From: a virus
Strand: one strand, 5' to 3'
IMG/VR virus record: IMGVR_UViG_3300021371_000119
Span: 1-21,568 of that record
Length of the DNA: 21,568 bases
A program made the position numbers and the translations under genes. Positions 1-9,607 of the stretch are shown in pieces (position 1 is the stretch's first letter; every line of letters begins with the position of its first letter). A model generated the notes under the pieces. It worked only from the letters and a program-made list of their open reading frames with translations, ran no database searches and was not told where the DNA came from.

Positions 1-3000
1 GGACCAAGTGAGTTAATTTGGCCAGCAATAAAACGATTAGCTGCAAATTCATTACCACTTAAAGTTTCTACAAGAGGACGTAAAGCAGAGATACCAGCTT
101 GATCTGTTAATGCTGATGCAAGAATAAAAGCAGACTTTTCAAATAGGTGTTCAGTAGCAGCTTCACCTAGCATGTCAAAGTTATCAGCAATGTTAGCAAC
201 CATTGCAACCCAGTTACTTAAACCAGGACCAAGTAGTTCATTGTATTCAAACCTAGTGCCATCAGGACCAACAACAGAACGTGTTTTAAAGTTACTATTT
301 TTTTGACGTGCACGATTCAGTTGACGGTCAATAGAACCATCACCTGTTGTACTAAATAAACCGTCACCAAATAGCTTATCTTTAATAACACTACCAATAA
401 CTATTGTAGTAACAAAACTACCAATACCTTTTCTACCAAGAGTTTTATTCTTTAGATCAATAAGAGTATTTAATTTAGCAGTTTCATCCATCTGATTAAT
501 TTTATGACCACGTTTAAGTAGAATCTTATCTACTAACTCAGGTGATTCCATAAAAGTTTGTACAGGTGTATATGCTAAATCATTAACATCTGCTTGAAAT
601 GAACGTAATGGAAAAGGTACATAATCATCAGCTACTCTTACCATATTCATCATCGTTGTTGGAAACGTAAGGAATGGTGTAAGACCAGGTAATGTTCTAA
701 GCAAACCATTTACTTGTTCTGTTAAACCTGTATCTAAGTTAAGAGCAATATCAGCATTGTTATACTTAACAGCTTGATCTACAATAATACCGTTCTTATC
801 AAACATACTATTGTATTCAGTTTCAGCAAGTTCTTTAATTCTAGCTGGTGTTGCTGCTTCTCCTAAACGATCAAGTTCATCCATTGCACGGAAACGTGCT
901 TGTGCATTAGCTAATGTAGCACCAGTCCAACCATCAAAACCTGTAAACAAGTTAGGTGTCAACCTAAATACAGGATCAGCTGCCATTGCTTGTTGGTCTT
1001 CAAATAGTTTAACTAAATATTTAAAACCATGGTTACCACGTACAGACTCTTGTTCTGCAATATAACGATATTGTTCTAGTTTCTCTTCTTGTTTAATAAC
1101 AAGATCAAGACGTGTTTGACCTTTTACAGAGTTAGGGTTCTGTGATGCTTTAGTAAACAACTTACCAGCATATGGTAATGCTTTCTTTTGTGTATCAAAG
1201 AGCGCACTGTAAGCCATCCAACCACGTTGAAGTGACTTAAGATCACCACGCATCATTGCTCCAGCAAAATAAGCAACAGGTTCAGCCACTAAACCACTTA
1301 GGTTACCATACAATGCCTTAGCTGCAGTTGCAGGAGCAGACAATAGTGAGTTATAGTAATTACCCCTTACAGCTTGTGCAAGAATATTAGGTGATTCTGG
1401 TGTACCATCATAGATAGGACGCCACCTAACAAAAGTATTTAGAATATCGTCATTCATTTTAGCAATAGTATTAATCTTACCATCACTAAGTTCGTATAAC
1501 TCAAGAAATGAATCTAAGATCTCAGGGCGATTAGCTTGTAAATACTCCCAGCTTTCAGTAAACTTCTCACTATCTGACTGAATACTCCTCAAAGCTTGAG
1601 GATAAGACTCACGAATTGATTGTGAAATCTGTTCAGGTGATTTACCAAAGTTTTTAATACGCTCACCAAGGGCTAATAGACCACGTTTTTTAGTTGCATA
1701 GTATTTAGTAGAACCTACAAGTTGCTGTAAAAAAGCAAGGTTATCACGGATCTTTTCTTTAGCAGTATCAACAGCAATAGAACCTCTGTTAATACGGACA
1801 CCTTCAGCTAAATCAGCAATCTGTCCTGCCATAGATGTAGCAGTATAAGCTTGTGCTCTAGCTATATCCATATCAGTATAGTCACTGACCATGTTACTAA
1901 TAGAACGCAGTGCTCCACTGTAACCTTCTTCAGTTAATACATCAACACCAAACTCATTAGTCTGGATTGATGGACCAAGTAAACGTTTAATGTCATCTAC
2001 ACTAGCAGAAGGATCAAACAGTTCTACAACTAGATTATCACCTTGTGCTATAACTTCATCAAAACTAATAGCCCAATCAGCTGCATCCATCCTATAACGG
2101 TCTGCATCTTTAAGCTGTTTAGCAAGACCTACAGTAATCTCTTCTACACCACCAGGTGTTTCAAGACCATACTTAAGAGCAGGTTCACTAATGAAGTTAC
2201 CTAGACGACCATATACTGTATCTTTATTGGCAGCAATACGTGCTGCATCAATACTAGCACCAACAATACCAAAGTCATCAACTGAGCGCATACCTGTTTC
2301 TCTGAAGTCATACAAGTCATGTACACCCTTCATAGGAATGTTAGTATCAGAATTCTTAGACATATTATAATATCCAAGTTCATCAAGATCAGCTTCTTGT
2401 TTAGCAATGTATTGTGCTAATGCTTCTTCAGCATCTGCACTCTTAGGAGCAGGTGCATTATCTGCTAGGTACTTAACAGCTTGTTCAGACTCACCTACAA
2501 TTACAGGTGGTGTTTTATATAGGTTACCAACTTCATCAATAGCTGAACCAAAGCGTTTAGCAAAGCCAACAAAAGGAATAAGAAAACCTAATGCTAGATC
2601 TTCATTAATACTCTTTTGACGCTTAATATCAGGACTATCAGTATCAAGTGTTGCCCAGCTATCAGGAATAAAATCCCATTGAGGTGGTAGTGCTTTCTTA
2701 ACCATTCCAGAAAGGTTATCACCTTCTTCGTAGGGTGAAGCCACTGAGCCGACAGCTAACGCTGAGGCAGCTTCTACGCCCCTAGCGCCAACAAACTTCA
2801 TGAAAGCCGTCTCACCTAGCTTAGAGCCAACTCTAGCTTGTGCAGCCTGTCCTGCTGCCATACCACGACCCTGCAATAGAGCAGTAGGTAATACAACAGC
2901 AGAAATATCTCTTGTTACTTGTGCTACTTGATCTTCATATTTAGTAGCAGTAGGAATTTGTAAGTTATCTGGTAGGATCTTGTTTACTGCATTTGTAACA

Positions 3001-3332
3001 GTATCAATAATACCTTGACCTGGTGCACTTAATCGTTCTTTAACTTGTGTATTAGTTTCTTCAAGGGGTTGACCAAAGTAGCTAAGACCTTGTAAAAAAC
3101 CTGGTTCTTGTGTGTCCTCACCCGTGGGTTGAGGTTCTGGTTGCATTGGTTCGGGTTGCTCTGCCGTAGCAGGTTGTACTTGTTCTTGTTCACCAGCAGC
3201 TTTTTGCTCTTCTCGGGCAGCTAGCCTTTGTTGAATTTCTTCAATCTGTTCATTAGAAAGCTCACGTTCAAGCTCTTTATCTTCAAGTACATAACCCTCA
3301 CCTAAATTTGCATTTGCTGCAGGATCATTCAT
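1..3332 (-). CDS. Internal virion (core) protein, T7 gp16-like, 3'-truncated by the window
   Basis: Long open frame of about 1,110 codons from an ATG at 3332 that runs off the window, so the C-terminus is missing. The frame begins MNDPAANANLGEGY. The first 80 residues are acidic and Gln/Pro-rich, followed by alternating Ala/Gly-rich and helical segments. Assignment as the gp16-type ejection protein rests on great length, position as the last of three core genes after gp14 and gp15 equivalents, and lack of enzymatic motifs. T7 gp16 (1,318 aa) forms the trans-envelope channel and carries an N-terminal lytic transglycosylase; I see no such domain in the visible part. A 17-base gap separates it from the upstream gene. 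There is no clear Shine-Dalgarno; the leader is A/T-only. The sequence itself is not diagnostic; context carries the call. Confidence 0.8.
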   Translation of the reverse strand, partial: MNDPAANANLGEGYVLEDKELERELSNEQIEEIQQRLAAREEQKAAGEQEQVQPATAEQPEPMQPEPQPTGEDTQEPGFLQGLSYFGQPLEETNTQVKERLSAPGQGIIDTVTNAVNKILPDNLQIPTATKYEDQVAQVTRDISAVVLPTALLQGRGMAAGQAAQARVGSKLGETAFMKFVGARGVEAASALAVGSVASPYEEGDNLSGMVKKALPPQWDFIPDSWATLDTDSPDIKRQKSINEDLALGFLIPFVGFAKRFGSAIDEVGNLYKTPPVIVGESEQAVKYLADNAPAPKSADAEEALAQYIAKQEADLDELGYYNMSKNSDTNIPMKGVHDLYDFRETGMRSVDDFGIVGASIDAARIAANKDTVYGRLGNFISEPALKYGLETPGGVEEITVGLAKQLKDADRYRMDAADWAISFDEVIAQGDNLVVELFDPSASVDDIKRLLGPSIQTNEFGVDVLTEEGYSGALRSISNMVSDYTDMDIARAQAYTATSMAGQIADLAEGVRINRGSIAVDTAKEKIRDNLAFLQQLVGSTKYYATKKRGLLALGERIKNFGKSPEQISQSIRESYPQALRSIQSDSEKFTESWEYLQANRPEILDSFLELYELSDGKINTIAKMNDDILNTFVRWRPIYDGTPESPNILAQAVRGNYYNSLLSAPATAAKALYGNLSGLVAEPVAYFAGAMMRGDLKSLQRGWMAYSALFDTQKKALPYAGKLFTKASQNPNSVKGQTRLDLVIKQEEKLEQYRYIAEQESVRGNHGFKYLVKLFEDQQAMAADPVFRLTPNLFTGFDGWTGATLANAQARFRAMDELDRLGEAATPARIKELAETEYNSMFDKNGIIVDQAVKYNNADIALNLDTGLTEQVNGLLRTLPGLTPFLTFPTTMMNMVRVADDYVPFPLRSFQADVNDLAYTPVQTFMESPELVDKILLKRGHKINQMDETAKLNTLIDLKNKTLGRKGIGSFVTTIVIGSVIKDKLFGDGLFSTTGDGSIDRQLNRARQKNSNFKTRSVVGPDGTRFEYNELLGPGLSNWVAMVANIADNFDMLGEAATEHLFEKSAFILASALTDQAGISALRPLVETLSGNEFAANRFIAGQINSLG

Positions 3333-3349
3333 TTGTATATTTTAAAAAA

Positions 3350-5902
3350 TTAATTAATGGAATTAATCAAGTTTAGCTCTTCTTGAGTAATTGGTCTTAT
3401 TAAACCACCAAGATGTAAATGTGTTGCATGGTCAGGGTCGCCATCACCAGGACCAATAACTTCTTTAAAAATATTCATAGATCGAATAATTTCTTTAAGT
3501 TGTCTAGTTTTTTCAATAGACGTATTGTAATTACCAGTCTGGTGTGTTACATCAAAAGCTTCATCATAATTGTGATAACTATTTCCTGCATGAACTGGAT
3601 CTACTTGATCAAATGCACTTTGCTCTGAAATTTGAAAACCAGCTGATTGCATTGCATTACCTATATTTAAATAAGCTTGTTGGTTTGCTTCATAAGTCAA
3701 AGCACCTGTAGGTCCAATCATATTTTTTCGGATATTACCAGGAAATATTGATGTACCATCGTGTTGAGATGCACCTCGAATTGATTGTGTTTTATTATTA
3801 TGCTTATTAAAAATAAGGTTAGATATATCAGGAGCTTTAACTTGCTCTAATACAGGGTTTTTAATAAGTGGTTTGTTTTCACCCATGGCAGCATTGCTTG
3901 CTGTTCTATGTCTATTAAATACTTCAATAAATGAAAAACCATACTTAAGTGCATACTCACGGATACCAGCACTAAACTCAGGCACCTGTCCAGGTATTGT
4001 AGAACTTTTGTATGTTCTATCCATACCTTGTGGTGTATCTAAAATAAATGGCTGGTCTACAACACTTGTCCCATCTGACAACATTTTTTTTTGTGCCAAA
4101 TCAAACATTTCAGCATCTCCTTTATCAGGCGTTTCAATATTAGGAAGAGATATTCGACCATTTTGTTCTGTTTTTTTAAAATATTTACCTTGTAAATTTT
4201 CTTTATCGGCAGCAACTTTTCTGTTAACCTCTTCCAATGCAGCTAGTGGATTTTCAAAACCAGCACTTTGTTTTGTTGTTAAAAAATCACGTTTTAATTG
4301 AGCATGTACTAAAAGAGTTTGGATACTATTAGGACCATCACCAACAATTCCTGTTATGTCTCTGGCTGTGGCAATCAAACCATCCATAATAGCTTTTTCA
4401 TTCTCCCCATAAATTGAACTCTGTTGACCAATATAAAGTTCACCAGCAGCTTTGCGGTTTGAATAAGATGAAGCATTAACATCAGACTTTGAAAGCTCAC
4501 CTTTGTTAGCTTTCCTTTCTAATTCTAAAAGTTCATCCTCATTTGCTTTTAACTGATCAGCTTCAATCGAAACAATTATAGAGTGAACCGTACCATTACC
4601 AATCTCTCTAGCTTGCTGCCTTGAAAGCAAAGCAGCTTGAGCAGGGTTTTGTCTATAAGCTTCTATAAGGTTATCTTGATTATTAATAATTAATTGATTA
4701 TAATCAACTTGACGTTGTCTTTGTGCTTCTGCTATTCTGTTCTTTTCAGCATCTTCTGCTTTTACTCCAGCCTCCGCAAATTGATTAGGAAACATTCCTT
4801 TCCAAGTTGTGGATTTACCATTATTATCAACAACAACAATTGCTCCAAGTTTTTCGCGTTTAGCTAGATCAGGTTGAGCAGCTAACTTTTCTCTAAATTT
4901 TTTATTAGCTAACGAAAACCCACCAGCTTGTCTATATCTTTCATATGCTGTTTGAGGTCTATCAAAAATTATTTCATCACCTAGATCTATAAGTCCTTGT
5001 CGCTGAATCTGTTGAGCTTTTGTTGCAGCTTGGCTTTCTCTAACACTGTTTTGTTCTTCAATGTTACCGTAAGCATCAGTAAAATAATGACGTTCAGTAA
5101 TTCCATACTGAGTCCTCATCATAGAATCTACTTGTGACCTAGTGCTACTTTGAATAACTCTAAGCATTTCAGGTGCATATGGTGAATTTTCAACCTCTGC
5201 ACCAGAAAACTTTCTACCATTAGGTAGTTGATGTCTTTGTTCAGTATCTTGTAAATTTTTATTTAATTGAATGTTATAGTCTGATTCGTAAATCCTATTG
5301 TAAAGTACCTCTTGACCTACTGTACCTAAACCTTTTTCACCAAAAAATTTATTTAATGTTTGATGTGGTGGTACTCCTGCTTGAGCATCTTCTCTTTCTA
5401 TTAATGAACTAGCGTGAATACCAGTTCTTTCTGCTAAATTAATACCTTCTTTATGAGCTAATGATCTAACTTCATTAAGATCCAAACCCATTGCTAGCTC
5501 AGTCTGATCTACTAATTGCTTAGCAGTATTTTGGGCGGATGTTTTAGCTGCAGTAGCACTTAAATCAACAATACTATTTATAATAGTTTCAGTAGCTTGT
5601 TGATCATATTGAGCTTGCTGTCGATCACGTTCAGCAATTTGACTAAGAGATGTTTGTTCACGTTGTAAATTATCTAACTCAATCTGTCTGTTTTGTGCAT
5701 TCGCTCGTTCTGTGTATTCAGCGTTTTCCCGCATTGCTTGTAGGTTAGTCTCACGCTGTTTTATTTCAGCAGCATGTTTACTTTCTAAAGCTTTCAATAA
5801 TTTAGCATCACGCTTCTCCATTTCAGACAAGCTAGCTTTTGATAATTGAATTGGGGCAAACCCTTTTGATTTTGTAGCTGATCTAAATTGAAGACGTGCC
5901 AT
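3350..5902 (-). CDS. Internal virion (core) protein, T7 gp15-like, with C-terminal LAS-type metallopeptidase domain
   Basis: 850 aa (T7 gp15 is 747). Residues about 25-110 are rich in Glu, Gln, Lys and Arg and look like a long coiled coil; the middle is helical and featureless. The C-terminus carries HNYDEAFD (His777, Asp784) followed about 45 residues later by HLH (His828, His830). HxxxxxxD plus HxH is the zinc-binding signature of the LAS superfamily (M15/VanX D-Ala-D-Ala peptidases, lysostaphin-type enzymes, hedgehog N-domain). The domain probably spans residues 740-840. Position between gp14- and gp16-like genes makes it the gp15 equivalent, a core protein ejected into the cell envelope. 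Inference: it cuts peptidoglycan peptide cross-links during genome entry, replacing the transglycosylase that T7 carries on gp16. Core-protein role is likely; the peptidase fold is well supported by residues; substrate is unknown. Confidence 0.85.
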   Translation of the reverse strand: MARLQFRSATKSKGFAPIQLSKASLSEMEKRDAKLLKALESKHAAEIKQRETNLQAMRENAEYTERANAQNRQIELDNLQREQTSLSQIAERDRQQAQYDQQATETIINSIVDLSATAAKTSAQNTAKQLVDQTELAMGLDLNEVRSLAHKEGINLAERTGIHASSLIEREDAQAGVPPHQTLNKFFGEKGLGTVGQEVLYNRIYESDYNIQLNKNLQDTEQRHQLPNGRKFSGAEVENSPYAPEMLRVIQSSTRSQVDSMMRTQYGITERHYFTDAYGNIEEQNSVRESQAATKAQQIQRQGLIDLGDEIIFDRPQTAYERYRQAGGFSLANKKFREKLAAQPDLAKREKLGAIVVVDNNGKSTTWKGMFPNQFAEAGVKAEDAEKNRIAEAQRQRQVDYNQLIINNQDNLIEAYRQNPAQAALLSRQQAREIGNGTVHSIIVSIEADQLKANEDELLELERKANKGELSKSDVNASSYSNRKAAGELYIGQQSSIYGENEKAIMDGLIATARDITGIVGDGPNSIQTLLVHAQLKRDFLTTKQSAGFENPLAALEEVNRKVAADKENLQGKYFKKTEQNGRISLPNIETPDKGDAEMFDLAQKKMLSDGTSVVDQPFILDTPQGMDRTYKSSTIPGQVPEFSAGIREYALKYGFSFIEVFNRHRTASNAAMGENKPLIKNPVLEQVKAPDISNLIFNKHNNKTQSIRGASQHDGTSIFPGNIRKNMIGPTGALTYEANQQAYLNIGNAMQSAGFQISEQSAFDQVDPVHAGNSYHNYDEAFDVTHQTGNYNTSIEKTRQLKEIIRSMNIFKEVIGPGDGDPDHATHLHLGGLIRPITQEELNLINSIN

Positions 5903-5921
5903 AAGTTATTAGTTAGTTGAA

Positions 5922-7070
5922 TTAATCGTAAAGTTTAGGGTTTGCCATGCCAGAGGCGGCATTACCAATACCACTGATAAGTGGTGCCCATACATTTTGT
6001 TGAGCTGGGGCTGGTACAAAACCAGGTACTGCTTTCATGGGTTCAATAAATTTTTGTTTTGGTGGTGGTTCAGGTTTAGGATCATAACCTGAATGTTCTG
6101 GTTCTAGCATCATTGATGCTTGAGTATTAATATCAGCATACTTTTTCTGTTGAATAAGTTCATCAATGTTACGTCCAGTTTGATCAATAAAACTTTTCAT
6201 ATTAGCAGACATAATTTTATTGTTATACTCAGCTTCACCTTCTGCACTTTCAATAGCACTATTAATCTTTTCTAAATTAAGCCCGACACCTGTAATAGCT
6301 AGGCTTGTTTCAGCATTTAACTGTGCTAACTCAATACCAGCTTGCTTACGTTTACCAGTTAATTCAGATTCTAATCCAATCATACCACGCTGTAATGCAG
6401 CAGCTGTTGACTGCTTACGTTTAATCCTTGATTTACCAGCTTGTCCTAAAGAAGCTTTACCTTCTTCTAACAAACCTTCTACTAAGGTAGCTTGTTTTTG
6501 AAGAGAACCAGCAGTCATTAAAGAATCTATTTGATTTGTAATAGATGCTGTTCCTAAATTTTGTTTACTTTTAATACCAAGTAGTTTAGTGTGCTCTTCC
6601 CTTATATTAAAACCTTGCTCAGTATAAACATCTTGTAGAGCACCTAACGAACTTTCAGCTTGAAACTGATTCGCAAGAAACATATCTTCAACTGAAGCTA
6701 GCTCACCTTTAAAAGCTTGTTCAGCTGCCTCTTGATTTAAACCAAATTGACCAGCAGCAATTTCATTACTTTTTGCAAATTGTCTTAGCTGTTGTGAAAA
6801 TGCAAAGTCTACAAGTTCTACATGACGACGATGATTTCTCTTTGATGTTCTAACACCATAAGCATACATCTCATCATAATTGGCTTGATCAATTTTAAAT
6901 TTTTTAGTATTAAATTCGTTAGTTGTATTTGCTATTTCTTTCTGTAACTTTCTCTGTTTTTTTGCGTTAGCTCTTGCTGTAGCATTATTTTTAGATGCTT
7001 GGCTAGAACCCATGATGCCACCAATAATAGATGCACCGGCGGATATTCCTGCAGCCCAAAGTGCTGGCAT
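5922..7070 (-). CDS. Internal virion (core) protein, T7 gp14-like
   Basis: 382 aa, about twice T7 gp14 (196 aa). It opens with a hydrophobic Gly/Ala-rich stretch (residues about 4-22, AAGISAGASIIGGIMG), then a basic, helix-forming region (ARANAKKQRK) and a long Gln/Ala/Glu-rich helical body. The C-terminal 50 residues are Pro-rich and end NPKLYD. A hydrophobic N-terminus followed by long helices fits an ejection protein that inserts in the outer membrane, the role shown for T7 gp14. It lies between tail-tube gene gp12 and the gp15-like gene, exactly as in T7. The start at 7070 is supported by an AGGAGG eight bases upstream that lies inside the last codons of gp12. The family is divergent, so the assignment leans on context and size. 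Confidence 0.82.
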   Translation of the reverse strand: MPALWAAGISAGASIIGGIMGSSQASKNNATARANAKKQRKLQKEIANTTNEFNTKKFKIDQANYDEMYAYGVRTSKRNHRRHVELVDFAFSQQLRQFAKSNEIAAGQFGLNQEAAEQAFKGELASVEDMFLANQFQAESSLGALQDVYTEQGFNIREEHTKLLGIKSKQNLGTASITNQIDSLMTAGSLQKQATLVEGLLEEGKASLGQAGKSRIKRKQSTAAALQRGMIGLESELTGKRKQAGIELAQLNAETSLAITGVGLNLEKINSAIESAEGEAEYNNKIMSANMKSFIDQTGRNIDELIQQKKYADINTQASMMLEPEHSGYDPKPEPPPKQKFIEPMKAVPGFVPAPAQQNVWAPLISGIGNAASGMANPKLYD

Positions 7071-7072
7071 AT

Positions 7073-9607
7073 TTAAGCCCTCCTATAGAAACGTGGTGAA
7101 TAGTTGCCTTCCCACGTCATTGATACTAATGACACAGGGTATGGAAAATTACTTGTCACTTTTAATTCAAAATTAGTATTACGTTGATGGATTGGTATAG
7201 TGAAAAGATGTTCGGATGTAATAGGACTACTATCTGCTCTATAGCTATTAGCATCTGTTACATATTCTACGTTCTTCCACTCATCAGATCCATCTGCTTT
7301 TACTTTAAATAGCACTGGACCTGTCCTACCTACAGAGAATGTTACTCTAGAGATAGTTAATGTAGCTGTATAATCAGAGGTATTAGGGTCTTGTTTATAG
7401 TATAACTTAGGTAGTGTTGTTTCAAAGTCATAGTTATAACCTACAACAATACCATCAGCATAACTAGAGTAGTCACCTTTAACTTCAAAGTAACGGTAAC
7501 CTGTACCAATCTCTGTACGCTCTGTTGCCTCTAGATAGAAACCAGCATCAGCATCCACTGCTGCATCTGTACCTACATCTGCTGTTGGAACAGTAAGAAG
7601 CATCACACCTTTAGTGTTTTGGAATGGTGTGTAAGGTACATAGATTTTAGTTACATCATTCGTTGAATCATACACCACCGCATTGACACCTACAGCAGGC
7701 TGTACGGGTCTTGTAGCCATGTCTAGGCATGTATTACCAGTAATGGTAGTAGCGCCTGCTACAGAGCTTCCTGTGGGGATCTCATCAAGTACGATCTTAC
7801 CCAGTGTGTATTCATCTTCTTGTTGAGATACAATGAATACAGAGTCATTAATGATGTCTGCTGTTTGGATAGTACCAGGTAGTTGCCACTTTGTCCATGC
7901 TTGAAATAGATCTTTCTCTCCATTATTAAAATATCTAAATAGATAAAGATACGATGTACCACTATCTATTAGCATGATAACAGAGTTTTGTGGACTAACT
8001 GTTAAACCATCAATACCTTCTGGAATCCATTCAAGTACAACTTTACTAATGTCTACCACAAGTGGACCTTGATCCACATCACGTAGTTGCATAGTAAATA
8101 GTTTACTATACCCAGGAACCTTAGTAACAAACGCTGCTGTAGTACCTACATCAACAGGTGCTATATCAGGATCTACCTCATAGTTTGATAAGTCTTTAAT
8201 GACTGATGTGGTAGGTGTTAGGATGTTAGAGTCAGAAGCATATACTTGGAACTGTTGACGTGCACTAAATAATAGTAAACCTTGTGGAGAAGGTAGAACA
8301 TCAGACAGTGTAACAGGACGTACACTAGCTACGTTTAAATCAATAGGATCTGATGAAACTTGTACTGTAGCAGATTTAACAAAGAAGTTAAATGAATCAT
8401 TTGCTGTACCAAAGAATACATTATCTTCAGACAACACACCAAATCTATTACTGTAGAAGAAAGTAGATTGGATAGGAAATCCAATGAAAGATGGGATAGG
8501 ACTTGTTACATCATCACCAGTCTGTCTAGCTGTATATGTAAGAGGACCAAATGTAAATGTAGTAGGACCAGTATTTGCTAACTGGTGTGGCATGGTAGAT
8601 GCATTAAGACCAGGTGAAGCATTACGTGCTACAGTCTCTTGCCAATAACCCCTACCTTTTACACCATCAAAAGCTATAAATTTTACATAGTAATCATCTT
8701 CAGCAGATGCACTGTTTAAAATTTGTACATTGTGATCATGAAAAGATTCAACAGGTAGTTTAGATATATCTGTAACTGAATCTTCAAATGCTTCAAGTGC
8801 TGAGTTATTAGGACCACCTTTAGCATCAATAGTAAATGCTACTGGTGTACCAGATGGTGTACTATAATCTGTTACAACTTGGTTAGGACCATTAGTACGT
8901 TTAATAACAAGACTAGTAGTGTAACCTTCTAGGTACCAAGAACCTGCAAAGTCTGCATTACCTGCTGTGTGCTGTGCTTCAATACCTACTTTAATTGCAT
9001 CAACAAGATGATGTGGAACATTAATATTACCATTAAACAACAACATGTCATCATATGTTGTAGAATTCTGAGCCGTAGATGCAAATGTTACACCTTGAAT
9101 AATTGCTGAATAAACATAAGTAGCAATAAGTGATGTTAGATGTAACGTAGCCACTGAACCTGAGACAAACGTACCAGCAGGTTGCATAGCAGTTGTAACA
9201 GTCTTGTTTGTAATAACTGTAACGTCCTGTACACTACGGAAGTGGTAGTCTTTCTGTGTTGTACCAGTCAGATACGAAGTTGCATTGTTAGTTACAGTAC
9301 AGAAGGTACCATCAGTTGTAGTCCATACATAAATGTTAGAACCTTTAATAGCACCAACATAAGAACCAGTTGCATCACGTTCAATAAAGAACCAAATAGC
9401 ACCATCTAATTCAGCCTTAGTAAATGCAGTACCATTAGCTTTCTTTAATACATTTGTATGTAGCATCCCTGGTCTTTTAAGTAGACCAAAGGTAGGATCA
9501 GGGTAACCGTTAATGCATTCAGTTACTTGTCCTAATAATTTTTTGTCATCATTTTGGCGAGACACACCACCAAGAAAGTTTGGTACTAGTTGTGTTACTG
9601 CTGGCAT
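7073..9607 (-). CDS. Tail tubular protein B (T7 gp12-like nozzle)
   Basis: 844 aa (T7 gp12 is 794). The N-terminus MPAVTQLVPNFLGGVSRQ, followed by LLGQVTECINGYPDP and LKRPG, is the typical opening of the gp12 family (a first segment reading N-GVS-Q then K-RPG). The rest is beta-rich with many Thr, Val and Tyr residues, as expected for the propeller-like nozzle. In T7 six copies form the distal tail tube below the gp11 adaptor and carry the tail fibres. The ATG at 9607 overlaps the stop of the gp11-like gene (TAATG), implying coupled translation and roughly matched supply of the two tail-tube parts. There are no frameshifts or interruptions. Recognition is strong. Confidence 0.95.
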   Translation of the reverse strand: MPAVTQLVPNFLGGVSRQNDDKKLLGQVTECINGYPDPTFGLLKRPGMLHTNVLKKANGTAFTKAELDGAIWFFIERDATGSYVGAIKGSNIYVWTTTDGTFCTVTNNATSYLTGTTQKDYHFRSVQDVTVITNKTVTTAMQPAGTFVSGSVATLHLTSLIATYVYSAIIQGVTFASTAQNSTTYDDMLLFNGNINVPHHLVDAIKVGIEAQHTAGNADFAGSWYLEGYTTSLVIKRTNGPNQVVTDYSTPSGTPVAFTIDAKGGPNNSALEAFEDSVTDISKLPVESFHDHNVQILNSASAEDDYYVKFIAFDGVKGRGYWQETVARNASPGLNASTMPHQLANTGPTTFTFGPLTYTARQTGDDVTSPIPSFIGFPIQSTFFYSNRFGVLSEDNVFFGTANDSFNFFVKSATVQVSSDPIDLNVASVRPVTLSDVLPSPQGLLLFSARQQFQVYASDSNILTPTTSVIKDLSNYEVDPDIAPVDVGTTAAFVTKVPGYSKLFTMQLRDVDQGPLVVDISKVVLEWIPEGIDGLTVSPQNSVIMLIDSGTSYLYLFRYFNNGEKDLFQAWTKWQLPGTIQTADIINDSVFIVSQQEDEYTLGKIVLDEIPTGSSVAGATTITGNTCLDMATRPVQPAVGVNAVVYDSTNDVTKIYVPYTPFQNTKGVMLLTVPTADVGTDAAVDADAGFYLEATERTEIGTGYRYFEVKGDYSSYADGIVVGYNYDFETTLPKLYYKQDPNTSDYTATLTISRVTFSVGRTGPVLFKVKADGSDEWKNVEYVTDANSYRADSSPITSEHLFTIPIHQRNTNFELKVTSNFPYPVSLVSMTWEGNYSPRFYRRA
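7079..7084 (-). promoter_or_regulatory. Ribosome binding site of the gp14-like gene
   Basis: AGGAGG on the minus strand, eight bases before the ATG at 7070. It encodes the two Arg codons at the end of the tail-tube gp12 gene, so the site doubles as coding sequence. It is one of only two strong Shine-Dalgarno sites in the window. Confidence 0.8.

Noticed and set aside
1-3332. Plus-strand frames of 70-84 codons at 811-1065 and 2407-2619.
   Set aside because: They lie opposite a continuous 1,110-codon minus-strand frame and have low-complexity Ser/Leu-rich composition.
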